Assembly: GCA_045589695.1 (NCBI GenBank)
Contig: JAZNPP010000056.1
Location: 5,130-69,129, forward strand
Direction: 5' to 3'
DNA length: 64,000 nt
From: HGM04593 sp045589695
Lineage (GTDB): Bacteria > Bacteroidota > Bacteroidia > Bacteroidales > Bacteroidaceae
Made by a program: the position numbers and the translations under genes. Numbering within the stretch: position 1 is the stretch's first letter; every line of letters begins with the position of its first letter. Shown here piece after piece: positions 8,647-16,891 of this stretch. The notes below the pieces were generated by a model that worked only from the letters and a program-made list of their open reading frames with translations, did no database searches and had not been told where the DNA came from.

Positions 8647-9261
8647 ATGGCTATGAAAGACGGAATGAATGCCTTTGAACGTGCTATAAAACGTATCTTC
8701 GATGTCATTTGCTCGTTTCTTGGACTCGTTGTCTTGTCTCCTTTGTTTTTGGTGATATTTGTCGTGCAGCTTGCGCAAAGTCACAAAGGAGGCGCCATCT
8801 TCAGCCAAAAAAGAATTGGGTACAAAGGCAGGCCTTTCCGTATATATAAGTTCAGGACAATGTATGCCGGCTCGGAATCGGACGGCGAGCCTAAATTGGC
8901 GGTCAAGGACGACGAGAGGCTGACAAAGGTGGGCAAATTTCTTAGGGAATACCACCTTGACGAGCTTCCGCAACTTTACAATGTCCTTGTAGGCGACATG
9001 TCTTTCGTCGGGCCTCGTCCCGAACGTGAATATTTTATTGATAAGATAAGAGAGAAAAACCCCGACTACGATTATATATTCCTTATGCGTCCGGGCTTGA
9101 CGTCTAAGGCTACCATATACAATGGATATACCGACACTATGGAGAAGATGCTTGTGCGTCTGGATATGGATCTTGATTATTTTCGGAATCGCTCTCTTTG
9201 GGTCGATATCAAGATAATAGCGACAACGGCCCTTTATATTATAGGCGGAAAGAAATTCTAA
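8647..9261 (+). CDS. Undecaprenyl-phosphate phosphoglycosyl transferase (PglC-like)
   Basis: A 204-residue monotopic sugar transferase of the bacterial sugar transferase family. It has one N-terminal hydrophobic re-entrant helix (about 16-40), KFRTMYAGSE, the catalytic Asp-Glu pair in HLDELPQLYNVLVGD, and the SFVGPRPERE motif. It loads a phosphosugar onto undecaprenyl phosphate at the inner face of the cytoplasmic membrane, starting surface glycan or glycoprotein glycan synthesis. Small size matches the PglC group, not the long WbaP/WcaJ group. The gene pair stands alone rather than in a capsule cluster. Confidence 0.92.
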   Translation: MAMKDGMNAFERAIKRIFDVICSFLGLVVLSPLFLVIFVVQLAQSHKGGAIFSQKRIGYKGRPFRIYKFRTMYAGSESDGEPKLAVKDDERLTKVGKFLREYHLDELPQLYNVLVGDMSFVGPRPEREYFIDKIREKNPDYDYIFLMRPGLTSKATIYNGYTDTMEKMLVRLDMDLDYFRNRSLWVDIKIIATTALYIIGGKKF

Positions 9262-9287
9262 GAAGCGGTTTCAGCCGCGTCTGTCCG

Positions 9288-9764
9288 TTATTTCTCCAGC
9301 TCGCATTCGCTGAACATGAACTCCTTTTCGGCGATATCTTTCGGGAAACAGTAATATGTCATCTCTGCGGTAGAGCATGTCGTGCCGTTGTGCGTTATCG
9401 CTGCTTCTATGAACACGAAGTTACGTTTTGTCTCTCTCACGCGGGCACGTACCTCAATTATAATGTCTTTTCCTGTGGGCACAGGCTTTTTGTACTTTAC
9501 GTTCAGGTTTGTCGTCATGCCCGATGTCTGGAATTTGCGCGCTATTATCCAGCCGCCGATTTCGTCGAGCAGAGTGGCTTGGATGCCGCCGTGCAGAGTG
9601 TTCAGCCAGCCCTGATAATTGTCCTGCGGGTTCCATAGCGAAACGATGTCGTCTCCGTCTTCGTAGAATTCCATTTTCAGGCCGTAGGGGTTGCCCGGAG
9701 CGCATGCGAAACAGTTGTATCCCTGGTCTGTGAGCCCTATCCACGGGTTTTTGATTTTCTTCAT
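9288..9764 (-). CDS. PaaI-family hotdog thioesterase
   Basis: A 158-residue single hotdog domain. The sequence NTLHGGIQATLLDEIGGW (about 56-73) holds the PaaI/YbgC-type HGG and the downstream acidic catalytic residue, and VKYKKPVPTG is the conserved strand that follows. It probably hydrolyses acyl-CoA thioesters in the cytoplasm; substrate unknown. N-terminal cysteines in NCFACAPGNPYGL are typical of one Bacteroidota/Actinobacteria subgroup. It converges with the phosphoglycosyl transferase gene and diverges from ruvX. Confidence 0.88.
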   Translation of the reverse strand: MKKIKNPWIGLTDQGYNCFACAPGNPYGLKMEFYEDGDDIVSLWNPQDNYQGWLNTLHGGIQATLLDEIGGWIIARKFQTSGMTTNLNVKYKKPVPTGKDIIIEVRARVRETKRNFVFIEAAITHNGTTCSTAEMTYYCFPKDIAEKEFMFSECELEK

Positions 9765-9910
9765 GATCTTTTATTTTTATTGTCTGCTTGCGAAGATATC
9801 CCAAATCCGGAACATACATCCCGTTCATGGCTCTATTTTTGTTTTTTTTAGCATGTTTGCAGAAACCTTTCGCCTAAAATGTCTAACTTTGCGGACAAAA
9901 TGTACTTTCC
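9765..9910. promoter_or_regulatory. Divergent promoter region thioesterase / ruvX
   Basis: Two Bacteroidota-type -7 boxes point outward: TATCTTCGC on the minus strand (9798 to 9790) for the thioesterase, and TAACTTTG on the plus strand (9884-9891) 19 bases before the ruvX ATG at 9911. A TTTG at 9856-9859 is 24 bases from the plus box, somewhat too far for a standard -33, so only the -7 boxes are firm. Confidence 0.45.
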
Positions 9911-10336
9911 ATGGCAAGGATACTGGCGATAGACTACGGCAAAAAGAGAACGGGCCTGGCGGTTACCGACGAGCTTCAGATAATTGCGAACGGCCTTACT
10001 ACGGTCGCTACGGCGGAACTTGTAGACTTTCTGCTCGATTATGTCGCCAGAGAGCCTGTCGAACTTATCGTTGTAGGCATGCCTAAGCAGATGGATAATA
10101 CGCCCTCGGAGAACATGGGACGCATAAGGCCGTTTGTAGGCCGCATACGCAAGCTGCTGCCCGGAATTCCTGTCGAGTATCACGACGAACGTTTTACCTC
10201 GGTGCTGGCTCACCAGGCTATTCTCGCTTCGGGCATAGGCAAGATGGCACGCCGCAACAAGGAACTCGTAGACGAGGTGAGCGCTACCATAATACTGCAG
10301 TCGTACATGGAGAGCCGCAGAATGAGAAAAGAGTAA
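9911..10336 (+). CDS. ruvX: Putative pre-16S rRNA nuclease / Holliday junction resolvase-like YqgF
   Basis: A 141-residue RNase H-fold protein. MARILAIDYGKKRTGLAVTD has the first catalytic Asp of YqgF, GMPKQMDN the second strand motif, and HDERFTSVLA plus VDEVSATIILQSY the later acidic residues. In E. coli this protein matures the 5' end of 16S rRNA; older annotation calls it a resolvase. It heads the conserved Bacteroidales order ruvX-def-TPR-thrS, with def starting 18 bases downstream. Confidence 0.95.
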   Translation: MARILAIDYGKKRTGLAVTDELQIIANGLTTVATAELVDFLLDYVAREPVELIVVGMPKQMDNTPSENMGRIRPFVGRIRKLLPGIPVEYHDERFTSVLAHQAILASGIGKMARRNKELVDEVSATIILQSYMESRRMRKE

Positions 10337-10354
10337 TAGTTAAACAGACGAATA

Positions 10355-10912
10355 ATGATACTACCTATTTATCTTTACGGACAGCCCGTACTGAAAAAAA
10401 TCGCCGAGGACATCACGCCCGATTATCCTCAGCTCAGTGAGCTCATAGAAAATATGTTCGAAACGATGCATCATGCCGAAGGTATCGGCCTCGCCGCTCC
10501 GCAGATAGGTCTGGCGATACGCCTTGTTGTCATAGACCTTGATGTGCTGTCGGACGATTATCCCGAATTCGCCGGTTTCCGCAGGGTTTATATCAACGCT
10601 CATATCATTGAGACATCCGATGAGACCGACTCTATGGAAGAAGGCTGTCTGAGCCTTCCCGGAATTCATGAGAAGGTAAGCCGCCCGTCACGTGTACATG
10701 TGCAGTATCTCGACGAGAACTTCGTTGAGCATGACGAGTGGGTGGACGGTTATCTCGCCCGTGTCATGCAGCACGAATTCGACCATCTCGAAGGCAAGGT
10801 CTTTTCGGACCGCCTCTCGCCGCTTCGCCGTCAGATGAACAAGAACAAGCTCGGAAATCTTCTCAAGGGCAAGGTCAGCTGCAACTACAAGACAAAAAGA
10901 ACGCTTAGATGA
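10355..10912 (+). CDS. def: Peptide deformylase
   Basis: A 185-residue metallohydrolase that removes the formyl group from nascent N-termini. All three family motifs are present: GIGLAAPQIG (43-52), EGCLS (96-100, metal ligand Cys98) and HEFDH (140-144, metal-binding histidines and catalytic Glu141). Length is typical of Bacteroidales. The stop overlaps the ATG of the next gene as ATGA, so the TPR protein is coupled to it. Confidence 0.97.
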   Translation: MILPIYLYGQPVLKKIAEDITPDYPQLSELIENMFETMHHAEGIGLAAPQIGLAIRLVVIDLDVLSDDYPEFAGFRRVYINAHIIETSDETDSMEEGCLSLPGIHEKVSRPSRVHVQYLDENFVEHDEWVDGYLARVMQHEFDHLEGKVFSDRLSPLRRQMNKNKLGNLLKGKVSCNYKTKRTLR

Positions 10913-12906
10913 GAGCGCTGAAGGCTATAATCCTTTATTGCCTGCTGTGCGTGCCGGCTCTGTGCAGCTCGCAGCTCAACACCGCGCGTGTTATGGAAAT
11001 AGGTCGCAATGCGCTCTATTTCGAGGATTATGTGCTTTCGATACAATATTTCAACAAGGTCATCGACGCTAAGCCGTTCCTTCACGAGCCCTACTTCTAC
11101 CGCGGGTTGGCGAAATTCTACCTCGACGACTTCGTCGGGGCTTCGGAGGATTTCACAACGGCTATCGCCAAGAACCCGTATGTGGCGCAGTGTTATCAGC
11201 TGAGGGGCATGTGCCTGGCACGTATCGACAGTCTTGCGCTTGCCGAAAAGGACTTCCGTACGGCTATAAAATATGACCCTCAGAATCCCAATCTGTGGCA
11301 GAATCTCGGAGTGCTTGCCATACAGGAGGGGGATTGGCAAAAGGCATCGAATGTAGTGGATTCGCTCCTTCTGTTCTCGCCCCGTAACAGTAGCGCATAT
11401 CTGATGCGTACTCAGGTGTCGCTTAACTCCGGCGATACGCTGCTGGCGCTCGAAATGGCCGAAAAAGCCGTCATGCACGACAAGTTCTCGGCCGACGTGT
11501 ACGACGCGAGAGCTATCGTGCATTACGAAATGGGAAACTATGAGGCCGCCGAAAAAGATCTTGACCGTGCGGTGGAACTGATGCCGGCACGCAGCGGGAG
11601 TTACATCAACCGTGCGTTGGTCCGCTATTACAGGAATAACCTTCGTGGCGCGATGGAGGACTACGACATGGCTCTTTACGTTGAGCCCGGAAGCTTCCTT
11701 GCCCGCTACAACCGAGGACTGCTGCGCATGACGGTCGGCGACGACAATCTTGCCATTGAGGACTTCGACAAAGTGCTTGAGATTGACCCCGACAATACGA
11801 TGGCGCGCTTCAACCGTGCGTTGCTGCGCGAGAACGTGGGCGATTACCGGGGCGCTATAAGCGATTACAATATCGTTATCGACAATTATCCTAACTTTGA
11901 ACAGGCGTACAGCTGCCGTGCGTCGGCGCGCCGCAAGGCGGGCGATGCTGAAGGTGCCGAAGCCGACGAGAAATGGCTCTTTAAACGCCAGCTCGATATC
12001 TACAACAACGGCGTCGAGTCGGTAAGCGAAGAGTATTCTGCCGAAAATGACAAGACCCGCAAACGTTCCGACGAGAATGTACGCAACTACAACAAGATGG
12101 TTGTCGCCGACAACGCATACGGCAAGCAATACACGACAGAGTACCGTGGCAGAGTGCAGGACAGGAATGTTTTTGTGGAACTTGAGCCCTTCTTCGTTCT
12201 TACATATTACAAGAACGAAAAGGAACTCGAAGAGACATCGGACTATTGCAAGCAGCTCGAAGAACTGAATGCCACGTTGAGTCTTCCCCTTCTGCTTGCG
12301 AACGACGAGCGTGCTTTGGCGGGCAACGAAGTCGAGCGTTGCTTTGACAATATAAACACCCTCTCGAAACGGATATCGGAAAATCCGGAGTCGCCTAAAG
12401 AACTCATGCTCCGATCGCTCAACCACTATTTCGTTCAGGACATGGAGTCCGCAATGGCCGACATAGACAGGGCTGTAGCATGCGGCGGCGCTTCGTGGGA
12501 ACTCTTCTTCGTGCGTTCTTTCATACGCTATAAACTGCTTGAGACTCAGCGGCTCGGCAAAGAGGACGGTGCGGGCCCGAGACACGACGCCTTGCCGAGC
12601 CTTGACTACCGTCTTGTCAAGAACGACCTTGACGCTGTGCTTGAGCTGCAGCCTGGCTTTGTCCATGCGTTGTTCAACAGGGCGAACGTGTCGGCCAAAC
12701 TGAACGACTTCAAGTCGGCGATAGTGGACTACACGAAAGCGCTGGAGGCCAATGACCGCTTTGCCGAAGCCTATTTCAACCGCGGCCTCGCGAGGCTGTA
12801 TACAGGCAGTGCCGAAGCGGGCATCGCCGACCTGAGCAAGGCGGGCGAGCTGGGAATCTTTCAGGCATACAACGTGATAAAGCGTTTCCAGTATTCGGGA
12901 AAGTGA
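10909..12906 (+). CDS. Exported tetratricopeptide repeat protein
   Basis: A 665-residue protein with an N-terminal signal sequence (MRALKAIILYCLLCVPALC) and about a dozen TPR units. Repeats of the form YFEDYVLSIQYFNKVIDAKP, AYQL..CLARIDSLALAEKDF and ALLRENVGDYRGAISDYNIV cover roughly residues 28-380, and another block sits at 520-660. A charged linker with few repeats (about 370-470) separates the blocks. No enzyme domain is visible. It probably acts as a periplasmic or surface scaffold. The position between def and thrS is conserved in Bacteroidales, but the role is unknown. Confidence 0.9.
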   Translation: MRALKAIILYCLLCVPALCSSQLNTARVMEIGRNALYFEDYVLSIQYFNKVIDAKPFLHEPYFYRGLAKFYLDDFVGASEDFTTAIAKNPYVAQCYQLRGMCLARIDSLALAEKDFRTAIKYDPQNPNLWQNLGVLAIQEGDWQKASNVVDSLLLFSPRNSSAYLMRTQVSLNSGDTLLALEMAEKAVMHDKFSADVYDARAIVHYEMGNYEAAEKDLDRAVELMPARSGSYINRALVRYYRNNLRGAMEDYDMALYVEPGSFLARYNRGLLRMTVGDDNLAIEDFDKVLEIDPDNTMARFNRALLRENVGDYRGAISDYNIVIDNYPNFEQAYSCRASARRKAGDAEGAEADEKWLFKRQLDIYNNGVESVSEEYSAENDKTRKRSDENVRNYNKMVVADNAYGKQYTTEYRGRVQDRNVFVELEPFFVLTYYKNEKELEETSDYCKQLEELNATLSLPLLLANDERALAGNEVERCFDNINTLSKRISENPESPKELMLRSLNHYFVQDMESAMADIDRAVACGGASWELFFVRSFIRYKLLETQRLGKEDGAGPRHDALPSLDYRLVKNDLDAVLELQPGFVHALFNRANVSAKLNDFKSAIVDYTKALEANDRFAEAYFNRGLARLYTGSAEAGIADLSKAGELGIFQAYNVIKRFQYSGK

Positions 12907-12948
12907 CGGCCGGGCGGCAGCGGCTTTATTGCTAAAATGGCGTAACTC

Positions 12949-12980
12949 TTTGCTGATTGTCGGTTTTTTCACTATCTTCG
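12949..12980 (+). promoter_or_regulatory. Promoter of thrS
   Basis: TTTG at 12949-12952, a 20-base spacer, and TATCTTCG at 12973-12980 form a near-consensus Bacteroidota housekeeping sigma promoter. The ATG of thrS lies 56 bases beyond the -7 box. Confidence 0.75.
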
Positions 12981-13036
12981 CACTTGAAAAGGCAGCGCCT
13001 TTAATTTAAATAGATTAAGAATTAATAGATACGTAT

Positions 13037-14998
13037 ATGATCAGAATTTCATTCAACGGTGATGTACGCGAGTTTGCCGCAGAGGGCAAGTCGTACATTG
13101 AACTTATATCATCGGTCGATCCTAAGCTGCTCGGCAGCTATGTAGCGGTAAAGGACGGCGACAACGTGATTGATTTGCGTGACGTTCCTGCCGACGGCGC
13201 CTGTGTTGAACTTGTAGGCCTTGACTCAAAAGAGGCATTGCATGTGTTGCGTCATACGGCTACGCACATTATGGCCGAGGCTGTGAAGCATCTCTTCCCC
13301 GAAGCCAAGCTTACCATAGGTCCCGCTACCGATACAGGTTTCTTCTATGACTTCGAGTGCGCTCCGTTCACTAAAGAGAACCTCGATGCGATAGAGAAAG
13401 AGATGAAGAAAATCATCAAGTCAAGTCCCCGTATCGAGCGTCAGGTAGTGACGCGTGATGAGGCTATCGCAATGATGAAGGCCAAGAACGAGCCCTATAA
13501 ACTCGAACTTATCGACGCGATACCCGGCGACGACAGAATAACCATATATTCTCAGGACGACTTCGCCGACTTGTGCATGGGTCCCCATCTGCTCAATACA
13601 CGCCTTATCAAGGGCTTCAAGCTTCTTTCTACCTCTACCGCATATTGGCGAGGCGACAAGAACAACGCTTCGCTGTCACGTATATACGGTACGGCTTTCT
13701 TCACCAAAGAGGATTGCGAGGCGTATCTGGCGCACCTTGAGCATATAAAGAATATCGACCATAACAAGATTGGCCGTGAAATGGAACTCTTCACGACTGT
13801 CGATGTTATCGGCCAGGGCTTGCCCTTGCTCATGCCGAAGGGAGCTAAGATTGTTCAGACCCTTCAGCGCTGGATAGAGGATATTGAGGACAACGAGTGG
13901 GGCTATATACGCACTAAGACCCCTCTTATGGCAAAGAGCGACCTTTATAAAATATCAGGTCACTGGGACCACTACAAAGAAGGCATGTTCGTCCTCGGTA
14001 ACGAAGAGACCGACAAAGAGGTGTTCGCATTGCGTCCTATGACATGTCCGTTCCAGTACTATGTCTACAAGGCTACGCATCACTCATACCGTGACCTGCC
14101 TTTGCGTTACAGCGAGACATCGACCCTGTTCCGCAACGAAGACTCAGGCGAGATGCACGGCTTGACGCGTGTACGCCAGTTCACAATCAGCGAGGGTCAC
14201 CTCATAGTACGTCCGGACCAGATGGTCGAAGAGTTCAAGAAGTGCCTTGCTCTTGCAAAGCATGTCATGGAGACCCTCGGCCTGCAGAATGACGTTACAT
14301 ACGTTCTTGCCAAGTGGGACCCCGAAAACCGCAAGAAGTATATCGGCGAAGCCGAAGTCTGGGAAGAGACGCAGCAGCATATCCGTGAGATGCTTACCGA
14401 GCTTGAGATACCTTTTGTCGAAGAGACGGGCGGCGCTGCGTTCTACGGCCCGAAGGTCGATATCAATGCCAAGAACGTTTACGGCAAGGAAGACACTATG
14501 ATTACCGTACAGTGGGACGCTCTGCTTGCGGCACAGTTCGACATGTATTATGTAGACCAGAACGGCGAGAAGGTGCGTCCTTACATCATCCACCGTACAA
14601 GCATGGGCTGCTACGAGCGTACTCTCGCATGGCTTATCGAGAAATACGAGGGCAAATTCCCCACATGGCTCGCTCCTGAGCAGGTGCGCATTCTGCCGAT
14701 CTCGGAAAAATACGGCGACTACGCCAACGAGGTGGCTGCGGAGCTGAGAAAGAACGGCGTTCTTGTCCATGTCGATAACCGTTCCGAAAAGATTGGCTAC
14801 AAGATACGCGAGGCCCGCAATAACCGTGTGCCTTACATGCTTGTACTCGGCCAGCAGGAGGAAGAGAACCGTACCGTTGCCGTGCGTAGCCGCTTTGCGG
14901 GCGACGAGGGCGTTAAACCGATTCAGGAGTTCGTTTCCGCTATTTGCGAGGAGATACGTACCAAGACAATACGTAAAGAGGCCGTTCAGGCAGAATGA
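13037..14998 (+). CDS. thrS: Threonine--tRNA ligase
   Basis: A 653-residue class II aminoacyl-tRNA synthetase with the normal domain order: TGS domain (1-62), editing domain with the HxxxH site at His73 and His77 (RHTATH), catalytic core and C-terminal anticodon-binding domain. The zinc ligands that select threonine appear as Cys337 (RPMTCPF), His388 (SEGHL) and His519 (YIIHRTS). It charges tRNA-Thr and clears misacylated Ser-tRNA. It has its own promoter and ends before a strong hairpin, so it appears to be a single transcription unit. Confidence 0.98.
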   Translation: MIRISFNGDVREFAAEGKSYIELISSVDPKLLGSYVAVKDGDNVIDLRDVPADGACVELVGLDSKEALHVLRHTATHIMAEAVKHLFPEAKLTIGPATDTGFFYDFECAPFTKENLDAIEKEMKKIIKSSPRIERQVVTRDEAIAMMKAKNEPYKLELIDAIPGDDRITIYSQDDFADLCMGPHLLNTRLIKGFKLLSTSTAYWRGDKNNASLSRIYGTAFFTKEDCEAYLAHLEHIKNIDHNKIGREMELFTTVDVIGQGLPLLMPKGAKIVQTLQRWIEDIEDNEWGYIRTKTPLMAKSDLYKISGHWDHYKEGMFVLGNEETDKEVFALRPMTCPFQYYVYKATHHSYRDLPLRYSETSTLFRNEDSGEMHGLTRVRQFTISEGHLIVRPDQMVEEFKKCLALAKHVMETLGLQNDVTYVLAKWDPENRKKYIGEAEVWEETQQHIREMLTELEIPFVEETGGAAFYGPKVDINAKNVYGKEDTMITVQWDALLAAQFDMYYVDQNGEKVRPYIIHRTSMGCYERTLAWLIEKYEGKFPTWLAPEQVRILPISEKYGDYANEVAAELRKNGVLVHVDNRSEKIGYKIREARNNRVPYMLVLGQQEEENRTVAVRSRFAGDEGVKPIQEFVSAICEEIRTKTIRKEAVQAE

Positions 14999-15019
14999 CA
15001 GATGCGATGAATTATACAG

Positions 15020-15056
15020 GCGACTTCCGAGCCATGGCTCGGAGGTCGCTGTTTCT
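15020..15056 (+). terminator. Hairpin terminator after thrS
   Basis: A 15-base-pair inverted repeat centred at 15034/15035 (left arm 15020-15034, right arm 15035-15049) with a single G-T wobble pair, followed by TGTTTCTT. It begins 21 bases after the thrS stop. The arms meet with almost no loop, so a few central pairs would open in RNA. Confidence 0.7.
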
Positions 15057-15060
15057 TGAG

Positions 15061-15289
15061 GGCTTTGCGGTATTCAGAAAAACGGAGGTGGGCAAGGCGG
15101 CTAAGGCTCCGTTTTCAAAGCCGAAAGTTAATCACCTGTTGGCGGCATCCGTTACCGCAATTCATGCGGCATCATCTTCACCGATGCCGCGCATGACGGA
15201 ATGCGGCACGTGTCGTCGAAGCTTCGCTTTAATCGTTTGGCATTTCAGCAACTTTTTTGCCTTTAGGGCGAAAAAAAAACCGAAACCTC
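15061..15289 (+). other. Gene-free structured stretch upstream of infC
   Basis: No credible gene is seen. The DNA holds nested inverted repeats: GGCTTTG (15061-15067) with CAAAGCC (15116-15122) around AAAACGGAG (15079-15087) with CTCCGTTTT (15107-15115). It then has two direct copies of GCGGCATC (15142-15149 and 15166-15173) and one complementary GATGCCGC (15183-15190), so two mutually exclusive stems are possible. A small GCC-TTTA-GGGC hairpin flanked by T and A runs lies at 15253-15279. This could be a leader RNA, transcript end structures or repeat debris. Confidence 0.45.
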
Positions 15290-15320
15290 TTCGTTATGTG
15301 ATAAATATATGATAAATTTG
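15290..15320 (+). promoter_or_regulatory. Probable promoter of infC-rpmI-rplT
   Basis: TTCG at 15290-15293, a 19-base spacer and TAAATTTG at 15313-15320 match the Bacteroidota promoter with one mismatch in the -33 box. The leader from here to the infC ATG (about 55 bases) contains a short GCCC-TTA-GGGC hairpin at 15342-15352. Confidence 0.55.
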
Positions 15321-15382
15321 CAACCGATTTTGAAAAGTTATGCCCTTAGGGCTTAGGTAAAAAGGAACTTATATAATTTTTA

Positions 15383-15970
15383 ATGAAGAACGACAACCTG
15401 AAGAACCAGTATCGTGTAAACGAACAGATCCGTGCCAACGAGGTGCGTATTGTAGGCGAAGACATAGAGTCGGTAGTAATGCCGTTGCATAAGGCTCTTG
15501 CTCTTGCCGAAGAGAAAGAATTGGACCTTGTGGAAATTTCTCCGTCGGCCAATCCACCGGTGTGTCGCCTTATCGAATATTCAAAGTTCCTTTATCAGAT
15601 GAAGAAGCGCCAGAAGGAGCAGAAGGCGAAGCAGGTTAAGATTGATGTCAAGGAGATCCGTTTCGGCCCTCAGACCGACGAACACGACTACAACTTCAAG
15701 CTGAAGCACGCCATCAGTTTTCTCCAGGACGGCGACAAGGTAAAGGCTTACGTTTTCTTCAAAGGACGCTCGATACTTTTCAAGGAACAGGGCGAAATAC
15801 TTTTGCTTCGTTTCGCTAAAGACCTCGAAGAGTACGGCAAAGTAGACATGATGCCCGTTCTCGAAGGAAAGCGTATGACAATAATGATTTCGGCAAAGAA
15901 AGCTGCTCCCGCGAAGAAGGAGAAACCGGCGAAACCGCAGCCTGCTGCCGGAACCGCAGTTGAAGAATGA
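15383..15970 (+). CDS. infC: Translation initiation factor IF-3
   Basis: A 195-residue IF-3 with N-domain (QYRVNEQIRANEVRIV, then LVEISPSANPPVCRLIEYSKF), helical linker (KKRQKEQKAKQ) and C-domain (KEIRFGPQTDEHDY, GDKVKAYVFFKGR). It dissociates ribosomes and proofreads the initiator tRNA on the 30S subunit. The start is an ordinary ATG, not the rare AUU used for autoregulation in E. coli. A C-terminal Lys/Ala/Pro-rich tail (about 170-195) extends beyond the usual end. It leads the infC-rpmI-rplT operon. Confidence 0.97.
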   Translation: MKNDNLKNQYRVNEQIRANEVRIVGEDIESVVMPLHKALALAEEKELDLVEISPSANPPVCRLIEYSKFLYQMKKRQKEQKAKQVKIDVKEIRFGPQTDEHDYNFKLKHAISFLQDGDKVKAYVFFKGRSILFKEQGEILLLRFAKDLEEYGKVDMMPVLEGKRMTIMISAKKAAPAKKEKPAKPQPAAGTAVEE

Positions 15971-16032
15971 AAAAGCGAGTAGTGTTGTATAGTACGCTAC
16001 CGATATTTGTTAACTAATAATTTTTAAAAAAA

Positions 16033-16230
16033 ATGCCAAAAGTTAAGACTAACTCCGGTGCCAAAAAAAGATTCGCTCTTACCGGAACAGGTAAAATCAA
16101 AAGAAAGCATGCTTATCACAGTCACATCTTGACAAAGAAGACAAAGAAGCAGAAGAGAAACCTTGTTCACTTCACAACTCTCGACGCTGCTAATGTTAAG
16201 GGTGTTAAAGAATTGTTGTCATTGCGTTAA
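16033..16230 (+). CDS. rpmI: 50S ribosomal protein L35 (bL35)
   Basis: A 65-residue basic protein with the family start MPKVKTNSGAKKRFALTGTG and the HSHILTKKTKKQKRNL segment. It is a late-assembly component of the large ribosomal subunit. It sits 62 bases after infC and 78 bases before rplT, the usual order. Confidence 0.97.
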   Translation: MPKVKTNSGAKKRFALTGTGKIKRKHAYHSHILTKKTKKQKRNLVHFTTLDAANVKGVKELLSLR

Positions 16231-16308
16231 GTATTGAATTATTAACCGAATGTATTAGCAAAAAAGTTCGCAAGACGGCGACGCTAACATTCAAAAGATT
16301 TTAAAACT

Positions 16309-16656
16309 ATGCCAAGATCAGTAAATCACGTTGCTTCAAGAGCAAGAAGAAAGAAAATTTTAGGTTTGACCAGAGGTTACTTTGGTGCAAGAAAGAACGT
16401 ATGGACCGTAGCTAAGAACACTTGGGAGAAGGGTCTTACATACGCATTCCGTGACCGTCGTAACAAGAAGCGCGAGTTCCGTGCGCTTTGGATTCAGCGT
16501 ATCAATGCGGCTGCTCGTCTCGAGGGTATGTCATACTCTCAGCTCATGGGCGCTCTGCACAAGGCCGGTATCGAGATTAACCGCAAGGTTCTCGCTGACC
16601 TCGCTATGAACAACCCTGCCGCTTTCAAGGCAATCGTAGACAAAGTGAAGAAGTAA
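16309..16656 (+). CDS. rplT: 50S ribosomal protein L20 (bL20)
   Basis: A 115-residue protein of normal length starting MPRSVNHVASRARRKKIL and including RNKKREFRALWIQRINAAAR, the rRNA-binding core. L20 is an early assembly protein that in several phyla also represses its own operon; no L20-binding mimic was identified here by eye. The gene is followed by a strong terminator. Confidence 0.97.
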   Translation: MPRSVNHVASRARRKKILGLTRGYFGARKNVWTVAKNTWEKGLTYAFRDRRNKKREFRALWIQRINAAARLEGMSYSQLMGALHKAGIEINRKVLADLAMNNPAAFKAIVDKVKK

Positions 16657-16676
16657 TCAGCTTCTTCTTGTATAAT

Positions 16677-16717
16677 AAAACACAAGCGCTGTTCTTTTCG
16701 GGACAGCGCTTGTGTTT
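16677..16717 (+). terminator. Terminator of infC-rpmI-rplT
   Basis: Near-perfect 18-base-pair stem: left arm AAAACACAAGCGCTGTTC (16677-16694), six-base loop, right arm GGACAGCGCTTGTGTTTT (16701-16718 region) running into T-rich sequence. It lies 21 bases past the rplT stop. Confidence 0.9.
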
Positions 16718-16797
16718 TATATGTATAATAATGCAATCTTAACAAATACGTTCTGCTGTAAATGAAAGACGCCCCGCCGCAGGGCAGTCAAAAAATT

Positions 16798-16840
16798 GCG
16801 TCTCTTTGGAAGAGATGCAACTTTTATAAGAAAACCGACG
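16798..16840 (+). repeat. Interspersed repeat, 5' module, copy 1
   Basis: A 43-base segment containing TCTCTTTGGAAGAGA, a small hairpin, that recurs at 63566-63608 with four mismatches. It is followed at a variable distance (51 bases here, 146 in the other copy) by the longer 3' module, so the two modules belong to one composite element. Confidence 0.8.
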
Positions 16841-16891
16841 GCTCACCGGCAAACTCCGGGGACTAAGTAACTTTTTGTTTAAAACAAAAAT

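Noticed and set aside
3593..9261. Capsule or O-antigen cluster
   Set aside because: Only two true polysaccharide genes (GT4 and phosphoglycosyl transferase) are present, without flippase, polymerase or nucleotide-sugar genes; the GT2-DUF4922/SpoIID pair looks like a separate unit.
10885..12972. A 695-codon open frame on the minus strand opposite the TPR protein
   Set aside because: It is the antisense shadow of a gene with strong codon bias; the plus strand has a signal peptide, TPR repeats and operon context, and the antisense product looks like no folded protein family.
15253..15279. Terminator hairpin GCC-TTTA-GGGC with T and A runs before infC
   Set aside because: The stem has few G-C pairs and on the plus strand the T-run precedes instead of following it; on the minus strand no gene ends there.
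14995..15312. A 105-codon frame overlapping the thrS stop as ATGA
   Set aside because: It reads straight through the thrS terminator hairpin and structured DNA, and its composition is not protein-like.
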